Below, piece after piece: positions 1-7,296 of a stretch of 12,910 bases of DNA. Positions within the stretch are counted from its first letter, which is position 1. Each line of letters begins with the position of its first letter. Source of the stretch: an uncultured Rhodobacter sp. (GTDB lineage: Bacteria > Pseudomonadota > Alphaproteobacteria > Rhodobacterales > Rhodobacteraceae). The notes under the pieces were generated by a model. It did not search any database, was not told the origin of the DNA, and saw only the letters and a list, made by a program, of their open reading frames with translations. The translations under genes and the position numbers were made by a program. The stretch covers positions 1-12,910 of the forward strand of contig CALGTJ010000429.1 in the NCBI GenBank assembly GCA_937901435.1, given 5' to 3'.

Positions 1-42
1 ATGACAAGTTGATGGGGAATCCTTGGACTAAACGTGTAATAA

Positions 43-73
43 ACCCCACATCTAGGGGTGTGCAATGCCATGA
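43..73 (+). promoter_or_regulatory. Translation-initiation region of the deacetylase gene: SD in a hairpin plus a two-codon ORF
   Basis: ACCCC (43-47) can pair with GGGGT (55-59) across a 7-base loop. This would bury the Shine-Dalgarno-like AGGGG at 54-58. The AGGGG lies only 6 bases before an ATG at 65, which reads ATG CCA TGA (Met-Pro-stop). The TGA of this mini-ORF overlaps the real start ATG at 70 as ATGA. The AGGGG-to-70 spacing is 11 bases, longer than usual. The sequence facts are direct; a regulatory role is inferred. A 5-bp stem is short and could be chance. No convincing -35/-10 pair was seen in bases 1-42. Confidence 0.35.
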
Positions 74-1182
74 TAAAATCATTATTTTTGGGGTCCGAGA
101 TCTATCGGCGCTCTAGCTATGGGCCTTGGCACCCGTTGCGCGTGCCGCGTGTGTCGACCGTGATGGACCTAAGCCGGGCGCTTGGCTGGTTGCCCCCGGA
201 CCGCTATCGCACCAGTCCGCGCGCGAAGCCCTCTGCCTTGTTGATCTGGCATCACGTGGACTACCTCGCCGCGTTGCAACACGCCGAAGCGAAACAGCAT
301 GTCTCGGACGAGGAGCGCCAGCGGTATGGGTTGGGCACCCCGTCCAATCCGGTTTTTCCAGAGATGTATCGCCGTCCCGCCACCGGGGCCGGGGCCGTTA
401 TGATGGCCGCTGAACTGCTGCGGGAGGGTGGCGTGATCTATTGCCCGGCCGGGGGCACCCATCACGGGATGCCGGGGCGGGCAAATGGGTTTTGCTACCT
501 CAATGATCCGGTCCTTGGCATCCTGACCCTGCGTCGCATGGGCCTACAAAGGATCGCCTATGTAGATATCGACGCCCATCATCCTGACGGTGTCGAAGAG
601 GCGTTTCGCGCGGATCCCGACGTTCTGATGATCTCTGTCCATGAGGAAAGGCGGTGGCCGTTTACCGGGGCGTTGGACGATCGTGGCGTTGGCAATCTGT
701 TCAACCTGCCCGTCCCGCGTGGCTTTAACGACACCGGGATGGAGGCGGTCTTGCATCGTCTGTTGCTGCCCGCGCTGGATCGCTTTCTGCCTCAGGCTGT
801 CGTTTTGCAATGCGGCGCAGACGCGTTGGAAGAAGACCCGCTGTCCCGCCTTTCGCTGTCCAATTCCGCGTTATGGTCCGTCGTCGCGGCGCTGCGCGAT
901 ATGTCCCCACGGTTTCTGGTGCTGGGCGGCGGGGGTTATAACCCATGGTCCGTCGCGCGGGCCTGGACCGGGGTGTGGGCCACGTTAAGCGGGGCTGAAA
1001 TCCCCGACAGGTTGCCACCCGAGGCAGAGGCCCTGTTGCGCGACGTGGCCTGGTCCGGGCACAGCCGGGCAAAATCACCGTCAGAGACCCTGTTCACAAC
1101 CTTGCGGGATGCGCCTCGGCCGGGGCCGATAGATCCAGAGCTTTTGGATCGCTTGGACGTCTTGCAACGACGTCTTGGCTAA
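70..1182 (+). CDS. Histone deacetylase family zinc hydrolase
   Basis: A 370-residue protein of the arginase/deacetylase fold (class I/II HDAC, AcuC and acetylpolyamine amidohydrolase superfamily). These enzymes remove acetyl groups from lysine or polyamines using a catalytic Zn. The full active site is visible: GGTHH with the His131-His132 dyad, GFCYLND at 140-146, zinc ligands Asp168 and His170 in DIDAHH, the third ligand Asp251 in CGAD, and the transition-state Tyr290 in GGGGY. One oddity is Pro172 in DAHHPDGV, where the family normally has Gly (DAHHGDG). A GTG at 58 would add four residues but has no room for a ribosome site, so ATG 70 is preferred. The stop overlaps the convergent Kdo-transferase gene by 4 bases. 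The substrate cannot be told from sequence. In bacteria without histones it could be an acetylated protein, a polyamine or another small amide. Confidence 0.88.
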   Translation: MIKSLFLGSEIYRRSSYGPWHPLRVPRVSTVMDLSRALGWLPPDRYRTSPRAKPSALLIWHHVDYLAALQHAEAKQHVSDEERQRYGLGTPSNPVFPEMYRRPATGAGAVMMAAELLREGGVIYCPAGGTHHGMPGRANGFCYLNDPVLGILTLRRMGLQRIAYVDIDAHHPDGVEEAFRADPDVLMISVHEERRWPFTGALDDRGVGNLFNLPVPRGFNDTGMEAVLHRLLLPALDRFLPQAVVLQCGADALEEDPLSRLSLSNSALWSVVAALRDMSPRFLVLGGGGYNPWSVARAWTGVWATLSGAEIPDRLPPEAEALLRDVAWSGHSRAKSPSETLFTTLRDAPRPGPIDPELLDRLDVLQRRLG

Positions 1183-2411
1183 TCGACAAGGCGCCGGATT
1201 GCTTGGATCAGCGGATCCAGATCCGTTTTTTGCAAGGACAATGTGGCACGTGCCCGCTGCGCCAGTTCGGTTTGCGACCTTTCCGATTCCAACCCGATGA
1301 TCGCCTGTGCAAGGCCCTGCGCATCGTTTATCACGAGTGCCGCCTTGGCCTGATCAAGCTGCGCATAGACGGCCTGAAAATTCGCAACATGCGGCCCGTG
1401 CAAAATCGCCGACCCCGCCTGAGCCGGTTCATAGGGCGTGTGGCCACCCCGCTGAAAAAGTGACCCCCCGACGAAACTGACCCCGGAGAACTGATACCAT
1501 AGCGCCATCTCGCCCAGCGTATCGGCAAGGTAAATATCTTTGCCGGGCATCTCGCCAAGGCTGCGCGTTGAATGATCAAGGCCACGCGCCATGATCAGGG
1601 CGCTTATTTCCGCAGCGCGGCGCGGGTGGCGGGGCGCTAGAATAAGCTTCAGGTCAGGGCGGCCTCGTCGTGCAATCAGAAACGCATCAAGGATGATCTC
1701 TTCTTCACCCTCATGGGTCGAAGCCGCCAAAATCGTATTGCTCCAATGAAAATACCTGGCAAAGGTGACGAGATCCCTGGCATCCGGGTCTGCAAGAACC
1801 ACATCGGGTTTCAATGACACAACAGGTCCGATCCGGTCCGATGCCACGCCAAGCCCGTGAAACCGCATGGCCGTGCCCTCGTCTTGCGCGCTGAGATAGT
1901 CGATGCGCTCAAGGATATCTCGCGCGAGACGTGGAAAGCGCGCCCATGTTCTGGCACTTTTTTCAGATAGACGCGCACCGATGCAAACAACAGGGGTGGC
2001 GCTGGTGAGAATACGATTGGGCCAGAGTTCATTTTCCAGAATGATCAGAACCGCAGGCCGCCAGCGCGCACGAAACACCGCCAACGTCAGGCGCAGATCC
2101 AGCGGCGCAAGGCGGGCGGTCACCTGTGGGATTCGCCACGCCTCGACCAGATCACGCCCGCTAGTAGTATTCGCCGTGACGATGAACCGGCGCTCTGGAT
2201 AAGCGGCCCGCAACGCCTCTATCAACGGGCGGGACGAGGTCAGTTCGCCGTTGCTGGCGCCGTGCAGCCAGATCGCGTCTTTTGTCCCGCGCCCGAACCC
2301 AAGGCGCTGGGACAGATCCACAAGGCCCTCGCGACCGCGCAGAACCCGGATCCCTGCCCCCCCGATCAACAGCGGGGTGAGCAGGGTCGGGATCAGCCGA
2401 TATAGCAGCAT
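1179..2411 (-). CDS. waaA: 3-deoxy-D-manno-octulosonic acid (Kdo) transferase-like glycosyltransferase, GT30 family
   Basis: A 410-residue protein matching WaaA/KdtA, which adds Kdo from CMP-Kdo to lipid IVA at the cytoplasmic face of the inner membrane during LPS core synthesis. A hydrophobic N-terminal anchor (about 4-20) is followed by SQRLGFG and WLHGASNGEL, with the likely general base Glu56. Next come ENELWPN (127-132), GARLSEKS, STHEGEE (231-237), LAPRHPRR (258-265), FVGGSLF and GGHTPYEPA (322-330), closing with GPHVANF. Several motifs differ from classical WaaA (SNGE for SVGE, VSLKPD for GNLKFD, HTPYEP for HNPLEP), so it may be a diverged paralogue. ATG 2411 was chosen because the hydrophobic helix begins there, as in the family. 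It has no clear ribosome site. An in-frame GTG at 2450, directly after the GNAT stop, is the alternative and would add 13 residues. Confidence 0.82.
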   Translation of the reverse strand: MLLYRLIPTLLTPLLIGGAGIRVLRGREGLVDLSQRLGFGRGTKDAIWLHGASNGELTSSRPLIEALRAAYPERRFIVTANTTSGRDLVEAWRIPQVTARLAPLDLRLTLAVFRARWRPAVLIILENELWPNRILTSATPVVCIGARLSEKSARTWARFPRLARDILERIDYLSAQDEGTAMRFHGLGVASDRIGPVVSLKPDVVLADPDARDLVTFARYFHWSNTILAASTHEGEEEIILDAFLIARRGRPDLKLILAPRHPRRAAEISALIMARGLDHSTRSLGEMPGKDIYLADTLGEMALWYQFSGVSFVGGSLFQRGGHTPYEPAQAGSAILHGPHVANFQAVYAQLDQAKAALVINDAQGLAQAIIGLESERSQTELAQRARATLSLQKTDLDPLIQAIRRLVD

Positions 2412-2450
2412 TGAGGGAGTGCCCAAACGACGATGATGCGCGCGCAACAC

Positions 2451-3035
2451 TTATCCGACATCGGTTTTTCCCCGCCGATCCCCGCGCAGATTGGCAAACA
2501 GAACGTGATTGCGCCAACGGCCATTGATCTGCAAATAGCTTTGCGCGACGCCTTCATATTTAAAGCCGGATTTTTCAAGCACCCCGCGCGAGGCGGTGTT
2601 TTCCGGCAGACAGGCCGCCTCTATCCGGCTGAGGTCCATCTGGGTAAAGCCGTAATGCACCAGCGCCTCAATAGCCTCTTTCATATAGCCTTCGCGGGCA
2701 TGCGGCGCGCCGATCCAATAGCCCAACGTGGCCGCCTGAGCCGGACCACGACGGATGTTATCCATGGTGATCGCGCCCAACAGCGCCTCATCCGAACGGC
2801 GGATCAGAAACAGCGGCACAGCACTTCCCGAGGTTACAGAGCGTTGCGCCCAGTAAACGCGGTTCGTGAAGGCCTTTCGCGTCAGGTGGTCCGAGGACCA
2901 CGTCGGCTCCCACGGGGTCAGGAACTCGACACTGGCGCGGCGCAGCGCGGCCCATTGGCGAAAGTCAGAATGCTGCGGCGGTCGCAGGCTCATGCGCGGC
3001 GTTTCGATCCGGACTTTTCGACGCCCCATCAGCAT
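2451..3035 (-). CDS. GNAT-family N-acetyltransferase, RimJ/RimL-like
   Basis: A 194-residue protein of the GNAT fold, resembling the RimJ/RimL group that acetylates N-terminal amines of ribosomal proteins or related substrates using acetyl-CoA. It opens with the typical ETPRMSLRPP strand (11-20), followed by PWEPTW (41-46). The acetyl-CoA pyrophosphate loop lies around IGAPHAREGYMKEA (108-121). The late motif IEAACLPENTASRGVLEKSG (138-157) is the classical end of the fold, with Asn146 and the VLEKSGF segment. The start ATG overlaps the stop of the upstream M16 peptidase gene as TGATG, indicating translational coupling. A second ATG lies two codons in. The next gene follows within 0-39 bases depending on its start. 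The substrate is unknown. The name rimJ is not assigned because sequence alone does not separate the members. Confidence 0.85.
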   Translation of the reverse strand: MLMGRRKVRIETPRMSLRPPQHSDFRQWAALRRASVEFLTPWEPTWSSDHLTRKAFTNRVYWAQRSVTSGSAVPLFLIRRSDEALLGAITMDNIRRGPAQAATLGYWIGAPHAREGYMKEAIEALVHYGFTQMDLSRIEAACLPENTASRGVLEKSGFKYEGVAQSYLQINGRWRNHVLFANLRGDRRGKTDVG

Positions 3036-4297
3036 CAGGCCGCCAGACGCTCCCTCAGTTGCGCCAGAGTCGGGGCCTTTTCAACAGGTCCATACATGGT
3101 CAGCGCAGCATTTGCGCTGCCCGCGATCCCGGCGGCAAAGTCGCGCACATCCTGCGTGGTGACGGCGTCGATTTTGGCAACCACCTCGTCCAGCGCAGGA
3201 ACACGGCCCCAGATAGAGATCAGACGGGCCAGACGTTCGGCCCGCGACGACGGGCTTTCAAGTCCCATCAGCATCCCGGCCTTCATCTGTGCCACGGCGC
3301 GCGCAATTTCCGCATCACTCATATCATCTGCGGCACGTTTCAACTCGTCCATGGTGATCGAGGTCAACTCGCCGATCTGCTCGGCAGAGGTGCCCGCGTA
3401 AATTGTGGTCATCCCGGTGTCGATATAGGCCCCGGTCTGCGCAAAGATCGTATAGCAGAGCCCTCGCTTTTCGCGCACCTCCTGAAACAAGCGCGAGGAC
3501 ATGCCCCCGCCCAAAGCGGAACTGTAGATTTGTGCCGTATAGATCGCATCGTCGCAATAATCCGGCGTTTCAAAGGCCAGTGCGAAATGAACCTGTTCCA
3601 GCGATTTCACCTCTAGCCGCTCGCCGCCATGAAACTTGGCGGGCTGAATAATCTGCGCCGGGCCACGTTTCAGATCGCCAAAGATCACCTCTGCCTCGGC
3701 CAGAAGTTTGTCGTGATCAAAGGCGCCTGCCACCGACAGGATCATCTTTTCCGGCCCGTAGTGTTCGGCCACAAACCCACTCAGATCATTACGCGCGAAA
3801 CTGCTGACCCGCTCAGACGGGCCAAGGATCGTGCGTCCCACGGGTTGTTCGGGATAGGCGACCTCTTGCAGCCAGTCGAACACCACATCGTCGGGCGTAT
3901 CAAGCGCCTGCCCGATTTCTTGCAGGATCACGCCGCGCTCGACCTCTATTTCGGTATCGTCAAACACCGGATTCAGCACGATGTCACTGATCACATCCAG
4001 CGCAAGGCTGACATCATCCTCTAGCACACGGGCATAATAGGCAGTCATTTCGCGGCTTGTATAAGCGTTGATATACCCGCCAACATCCTCTATTTCCTCG
4101 GCAATTTGCAGCGCGGTGCGCCGTTTGGTGCCCTTGAACGCCATATGTTCCAGAAAATGCGCGATGCCGTTCTGTTCGATGCGCTCGTGTCGCCCGCCTG
4201 CCATGATCCAGATGCCGATCGCGGTGGATTTCAGGCCGGGCATATTTTCGGTGACGATGCGAAAGCCGTTAGATAGCGTGTGTAATTTGACGGTCAA
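3035..4297 (-). CDS. M16-family zinc metallopeptidase (mitochondrial processing peptidase-like)
   Basis: A 420-residue pitrilysin-family peptidase, the size and type of the alphaproteobacterial relatives of the mitochondrial processing peptidase beta subunit. The inverted zinc motif is present as HFLEH (His47, Glu50, His51), and the third ligand is most likely Glu127 in VILQEI, at the expected spacing. NAYTSREMTAYYARVL (77-92) and the C-terminal-half signature GGGMSSRLFQEVREKRGLCY confirm the family. No signal peptide is evident, suggesting a cytoplasmic location, though some relatives are exported. The start codon is TTG at 4297-4295. It overlaps the thrC stop (TTGA), with AAGGAG 11 bases upstream inside thrC. 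No closer in-frame ATG or GTG exists and the next Met is residue 19, inside the conserved region. The physiological substrates of these bacterial enzymes are poorly known. Confidence 0.92.
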   Translation of the reverse strand: MTVKLHTLSNGFRIVTENMPGLKSTAIGIWIMAGGRHERIEQNGIAHFLEHMAFKGTKRRTALQIAEEIEDVGGYINAYTSREMTAYYARVLEDDVSLALDVISDIVLNPVFDDTEIEVERGVILQEIGQALDTPDDVVFDWLQEVAYPEQPVGRTILGPSERVSSFARNDLSGFVAEHYGPEKMILSVAGAFDHDKLLAEAEVIFGDLKRGPAQIIQPAKFHGGERLEVKSLEQVHFALAFETPDYCDDAIYTAQIYSSALGGGMSSRLFQEVREKRGLCYTIFAQTGAYIDTGMTTIYAGTSAEQIGELTSITMDELKRAADDMSDAEIARAVAQMKAGMLMGLESPSSRAERLARLISIWGRVPALDEVVAKIDAVTTQDVRDFAAGIAGSANAALTMYGPVEKAPTLAQLRERLAA

Positions 4298-5682
4298 AGT
4301 GCGATCCGCTCCTTAATGAGGTTTTGCAGGGCTCCCAAGTCGTTTGGCACCTCGGTGAACCGTTCTGATCGCTCATAGAGGTCTGCCATCCGCTTGGGAA
4401 GAGGGGGCCTGATGCCTATTGCCGCCTCAACGGCGTCGGGGAATTTCGCCGGATGCGCGGTGGCGAGCGTGATCATCGGGCTTTGGCCCAGATGCTCTTC
4501 TGCGACTTTCACACCAACGGCGGAGTGTGGGCAAAGCAATTCACCCGTATGCAGACGCTGCCGTTCAATCGTGGCGCTGGTTTCGGCTTCGCCGCATCGC
4601 CCCGAGGCATAGGTTTCGCGGAGCGCCTGCAACGCGCCCTGACTGACGGTAAATCCGCCCTCGGTCCTGAGCGCGTCCATCTGCTGCGAAATCGCGGCCG
4701 GATCGCGGTCATAGGCAAAATACAAGGCGCGTTCAAAATTGCTGGACACCTGAATGTCCATCGACGGGCTGATCGAGGGTGTGACCCCTTCTTTGATATG
4801 GTCGCCCGTCGCGATGGTGCGGTGCAGGATGTCGTTGTGGTTGGTCGCAATCACCAGTTGGTCAATCGGCAGGCCCATCGACTTGGCAATGAAGCCTGCG
4901 AAAATATCCCCAAAATTGCCTGTAGGCACGGTAAAACTGACGCGGCGTTGCGGCGCGCCAAGCGACACCGCAGAAGAAAAATAATACACAACCTGCGCCA
5001 GCACCCGCGCCCAGTTGATCGAGTTCACCCCGGCAAGGCGCACGCCATCGCGGAAATCGAAATCGTTGAACATGTCTTTCAGCCGCGCTTGGCAGTCGTC
5101 GAAATCGCCGTGCAGCGCCAGCGCGTGGACATTGCTTGCCTTTGGCGTGGTCATCTGGCGACGCTGCACCTCGGACACGCGGCCATGGGGATAGAGAATG
5201 AACACATCCACATTATCCAGGCCCTGAAACGCCTCGATCGCGGCAGAACCCGTATCGCCAGAGGTCGCGCCGACAATTGTCACACGCTCGTTTCGGCGTG
5301 CCAGCGCAGTTTGGAAAAGCTGACCAATCAGCTGCATGGCAAAGTCTTTGAACGCCAACGTTGGCCCATGGAACAGTTCTAGCAGAAAATGGTTCGGTCC
5401 CAATTGCACCAAAGGTGCGCGGGCGTCGTGGCCAAAGCCTGCGTAGGCGCGGCCAATGATCTCGCGAAAGTCCGCATCGCTGAACGTATCGCCCACGTAA
5501 GGGCGCATCACACGAAAGGCGATCTCTTCGTAGGGCAATCCGGCAAGGCCCGCGATCTCGTCATGGCGCATCACCGGAATTGTCTTGGGCAGATAGAGAC
5601 CCCCATCGCGCGCAAGCCCGCTGAGCATCGCCTCTTCGAAGCTGAGTTCGGGGGCCTGCCCCCGCGTCGAAACATAACGCAT
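4294..5682 (-). CDS. thrC: Threonine synthase
   Basis: A 462-residue PLP enzyme that converts O-phospho-L-homoserine and water to L-threonine and phosphate, the last step of threonine synthesis in the cytoplasm. The N-terminus MRYVSTRGQAPELSFEEA is the typical threonine-synthase opening. The PLP lysine is Lys112 in HGPTLAFKDFAMQ. GATSGDTGSAAIEAF supplies the phosphate-binding loop, and PTGNFGDIFAGF follows in the second half. ATG 5682 is chosen over an in-frame ATG at 5703 because GAGG (5689-5692) sits 6 bases before it and the family starts at this Met. The upstream ATG lies inside the surf1 end and lacks a ribosome site. The gene begins 13 bases after the surf1 stop and its own stop overlaps the M16 start. 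Length and motifs are complete. Confidence 0.96.
   Translation of the reverse strand: MRYVSTRGQAPELSFEEAMLSGLARDGGLYLPKTIPVMRHDEIAGLAGLPYEEIAFRVMRPYVGDTFSDADFREIIGRAYAGFGHDARAPLVQLGPNHFLLELFHGPTLAFKDFAMQLIGQLFQTALARRNERVTIVGATSGDTGSAAIEAFQGLDNVDVFILYPHGRVSEVQRRQMTTPKASNVHALALHGDFDDCQARLKDMFNDFDFRDGVRLAGVNSINWARVLAQVVYYFSSAVSLGAPQRRVSFTVPTGNFGDIFAGFIAKSMGLPIDQLVIATNHNDILHRTIATGDHIKEGVTPSISPSMDIQVSSNFERALYFAYDRDPAAISQQMDALRTEGGFTVSQGALQALRETYASGRCGEAETSATIERQRLHTGELLCPHSAVGVKVAEEHLGQSPMITLATAHPAKFPDAVEAAIGIRPPLPKRMADLYERSERFTEVPNDLGALQNLIKERIAL
4309..4314 (-). promoter_or_regulatory. Ribosome binding site for the TTG-initiated M16 peptidase gene
   Basis: AAGGAG on the minus strand lies inside the 3' end of thrC, 11 bases before the TTG start at 4297. 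The motif is strong but the spacing is long. Together with the TTGA stop/start overlap it points to reinitiation by ribosomes finishing thrC. Confidence 0.5.
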
Positions 5683-5688
5683 ATCCTG

Positions 5689-5692
5689 CCTC
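5689..5692 (-). promoter_or_regulatory. Ribosome binding site that fixes the thrC start
   Basis: GAGG on the minus strand lies 6 bases upstream of ATG 5682. The alternative ATG at 5703 has no comparable motif and lies within the last codons of surf1. This decides the thrC start at 5682. Confidence 0.6.
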
Positions 5693-5695
5693 GCC

Positions 5696-6367
5696 TTAGT
5701 CATTTGGCTGTCTGATACGCCAGACCAGGAAGACTGTCATCCCCGACCAGACCAGAGCGAGCAAAAACCATGTGATCGCGTAGTTCAGGTGGTCGTTCGG
5801 TATGCCTTGGGCCGTGACCGGCAAGGGGGTGACCGGCGGATTATAGGCAGAGACCTGGCGTGCCACGATCAGAATCGGTTCGGTGTTCAATACTTTGGCC
5901 ATTTCCGGGACGTCGCGCGCGAACCAGAGCCCTGTTGTGCGGTCGGGGTCTGGTGTAAAACTATCGACTTCTTGTGGCCAATGCAGGTTACCCAGAACCT
6001 CGAGAGGACCGGTTTGAGCAGTCGGATTAGACTCGATCGGGACAAATCCGCGATCAACCAGAACGCGGCGCCCCTGCGTTTCGAGCACGGACATCAACCG
6101 ATGCACCGCGCCGATCTGTTTGACCGACGCCAAGACGATGATCTCTTGGCCCGTCAACTGTCCTGCCACCCGAACCGGAAGATATCGGTCAGTCTCGGGG
6201 TCTGGGTTGACGGGAATAGCTACAGGTTCGGCGACAATGCGGGCAGAAATATCAGCCAGAATGGCCTCTTTCCACGCAAGCCGCTGGACTTGCCACAGAC
6301 CCAGCCCCAACAGGATCGCCGTGCCTATCACGCCAAAGACAATCGGAATCACAAGACGCTTTTTCAT
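5696..6367 (-). CDS. surf1: Surf1-family cytochrome c oxidase assembly protein
   Basis: A 223-residue Surf1/Shy1 homologue. The family aids insertion or retention of heme a3 in subunit I during biogenesis of aa3-type oxidase, acting in the membrane. It has the expected two transmembrane helices at the ends (about 7-26 and 197-217) with a soluble domain between. Signatures are GLGLWQVQRLAWKEA just after helix 1, LVDRGFVP in the middle and NDHLNYAITWFLLALVW at helix 2. ATG 6367 is preferred because GGAG (6373-6376) lies 5 bases upstream. The in-frame ATG at 6385 falls at the foot of a strong hairpin. It follows ctaE after a spacer of about 98 bases and precedes thrC by 13 bases. All conserved blocks are present and it looks functional. 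Confidence 0.93.
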   Translation of the reverse strand: MKKRLVIPIVFGVIGTAILLGLGLWQVQRLAWKEAILADISARIVAEPVAIPVNPDPETDRYLPVRVAGQLTGQEIIVLASVKQIGAVHRLMSVLETQGRRVLVDRGFVPIESNPTAQTGPLEVLGNLHWPQEVDSFTPDPDRTTGLWFARDVPEMAKVLNTEPILIVARQVSAYNPPVTPLPVTAQGIPNDHLNYAITWFLLALVWSGMTVFLVWRIRQPND

Positions 6368-6372
6368 TCTTT

Positions 6373-6376
6373 CTCC
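6373..6376 (-). promoter_or_regulatory. Ribosome binding site that fixes the surf1 start
   Basis: GGAG on the minus strand, 5 bases before ATG 6367. It supports this start over the in-frame ATG at 6385, which is occluded by the hairpin at 6385-6411. Confidence 0.6.
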
Positions 6377-6384
6377 GAAAGGCA

Positions 6385-6411
6385 AAGGGCGCGGATCTCT
6401 CCCGCGCCCTT
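6385..6411 (-). terminator. Strong hairpin between ctaE and surf1, likely terminator or attenuator
   Basis: AAGGGCGCGG (6385-6394) and CCGCGCCCTT (6402-6411) are perfect inverted repeats: a 10-bp GC-rich stem with a 7-base loop. In the minus-strand transcript the stem is followed by TTGCCTTT-like sequence, a weak U-rich run rather than a clean tract. A smaller hairpin, CCTCT-ACA-AGAGG (6432-6444), lies just upstream in that transcript. The stem ends only about 17 bases before the surf1 start. It could terminate most oxidase transcripts, stabilise the ctaE 3' end after processing, or reduce surf1 expression relative to the subunits. Confidence 0.6.
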
Positions 6412-6465
6412 GGTTCTCTTTGGTCCGAACACCTCTACAAGAGGCATTCAGCCTATAGGTCTACG

Positions 6466-7272
6466 TTACGCGCCCCAGATGTAGATCGAGGCGAAAAGGA
6501 AGAGCCATACCACATCAACGAAGTGCCAGTACCAAGCCGCCGCCTCGAACCCGACGTGGCGTTCAGGTGTAAAGTGGCCTTTCATCGCCCGGATCAGGCA
6601 CACCGCCAGGAAAATGGTTCCAATGACCACATGAAACCCATGAAATCCGGTCGCCATAAAGAAGTTGGCCCCATAGATATTTCCGGCAAAACCAAAGGCC
6701 GCGTGAGAGTATTCATAGACCTGAAACACGGTAAACAAAGCCCCCAAAGCGATAGAGAGGATCAAGCCGTTGATCAGATCTTTGCGGTTGTTTTCATGGA
6801 CCAGAGCGTGGTGAGCCCACGTTGCCGCACAGCCAGAACTAAGCAGGATAAGCGTGTTGATCAGCGGCAGGTGCCATGGGTCAAATGTTTCAATCCCCGC
6901 AGGTGGCCAGACGCCATCTACCATCGGGCTCATGCCGGTGGGATCCATCGGATACATCGCATGTTTAAAGAAGGACCAGAACCAAGCCGCAAAGAACATG
7001 ATCTCTGACATGATGAACATGATCACGCCATAGCGCAGTCCGATCACGACGACCGGAGTGTGATCGCCCCCATGCGCCTCTGCAATGACTTCAGCCCACC
7101 ATGCGAACATGACGTAAAGGACCACAGCCAAGCCGATCAGCATCAGCCAAGGGCCTTTGTCGTGGAAAAACATCACCGCGCCATAAAGCATGACGAAGGC
7201 CCCGACTGAGGCCGCGAAAGGCCAGATCGAGGGTGGCAGAATGTGGAAGTCGTGGTTTTTTTCATGCGCCAT
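6466..7272 (-). CDS. ctaE: Cytochrome c oxidase subunit III
   Basis: A 268-residue integral membrane subunit of aa3-type cytochrome c oxidase, which supports proton uptake and protects the enzyme from turnover inactivation. Seven hydrophobic helices are visible (roughly 17-36, 41-62, 81-102, 137-155, 167-187, 203-227, 245-266), the standard bacterial and mitochondrial count. The conserved membrane Glu90 in FIMSEIMFF corresponds to the DCCD-reactive glutamate of the family. [13 protein letters not shown] (209-221) and the C-terminal [16 protein letters not shown] are signature segments. A GAGGGA at 7282-7287 precedes the ATG by 9 bases. The gene follows ctaG by 24 bases, so both are very likely on one transcript. 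Length and motifs are complete. Confidence 0.97.
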   Translation of the reverse strand: MAHEKNHDFHILPPSIWPFAASVGAFVMLYGAVMFFHDKGPWLMLIGLAVVLYVMFAWWAEVIAEAHGGDHTPVVVIGLRYGVIMFIMSEIMFFAAWFWSFFKHAMYPMDPTGMSPMVDGVWPPAGIETFDPWHLPLINTLILLSSGCAATWAHHALVHENNRKDLINGLILSIALGALFTVFQVYEYSHAAFGFAGNIYGANFFMATGFHGFHVVIGTIFLAVCLIRAMKGHFTPERHVGFEAAAWYWHFVDVVWLFLFASIYIWGA

Positions 7273-7296
7273 TGTGAGTTGTCCCTCGTCCGGTGC

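Noticed and set aside
1..69. A promoter for the deacetylase gene (TTGATG or TTGGAC with a TGTAAT-like box)
   Set aside because: The spacings are 20 bases or the -10 is poor, so no credible pair could be supported.
2433..3401. Long plus-strand reading frame (322 codons) opposite the GNAT and M16 genes
   Set aside because: It runs antisense to two well-supported genes, has no recognisable domain and is rich in Arg, Ala and Ser, as expected for the shadow of GC-rich coding DNA.
4453..5382. Plus-strand reading frame of 309 codons opposite thrC
   Set aside because: It lies wholly within thrC, on the opposite strand, with Arg/His-rich low-information sequence and no motif. It is a shadow frame.
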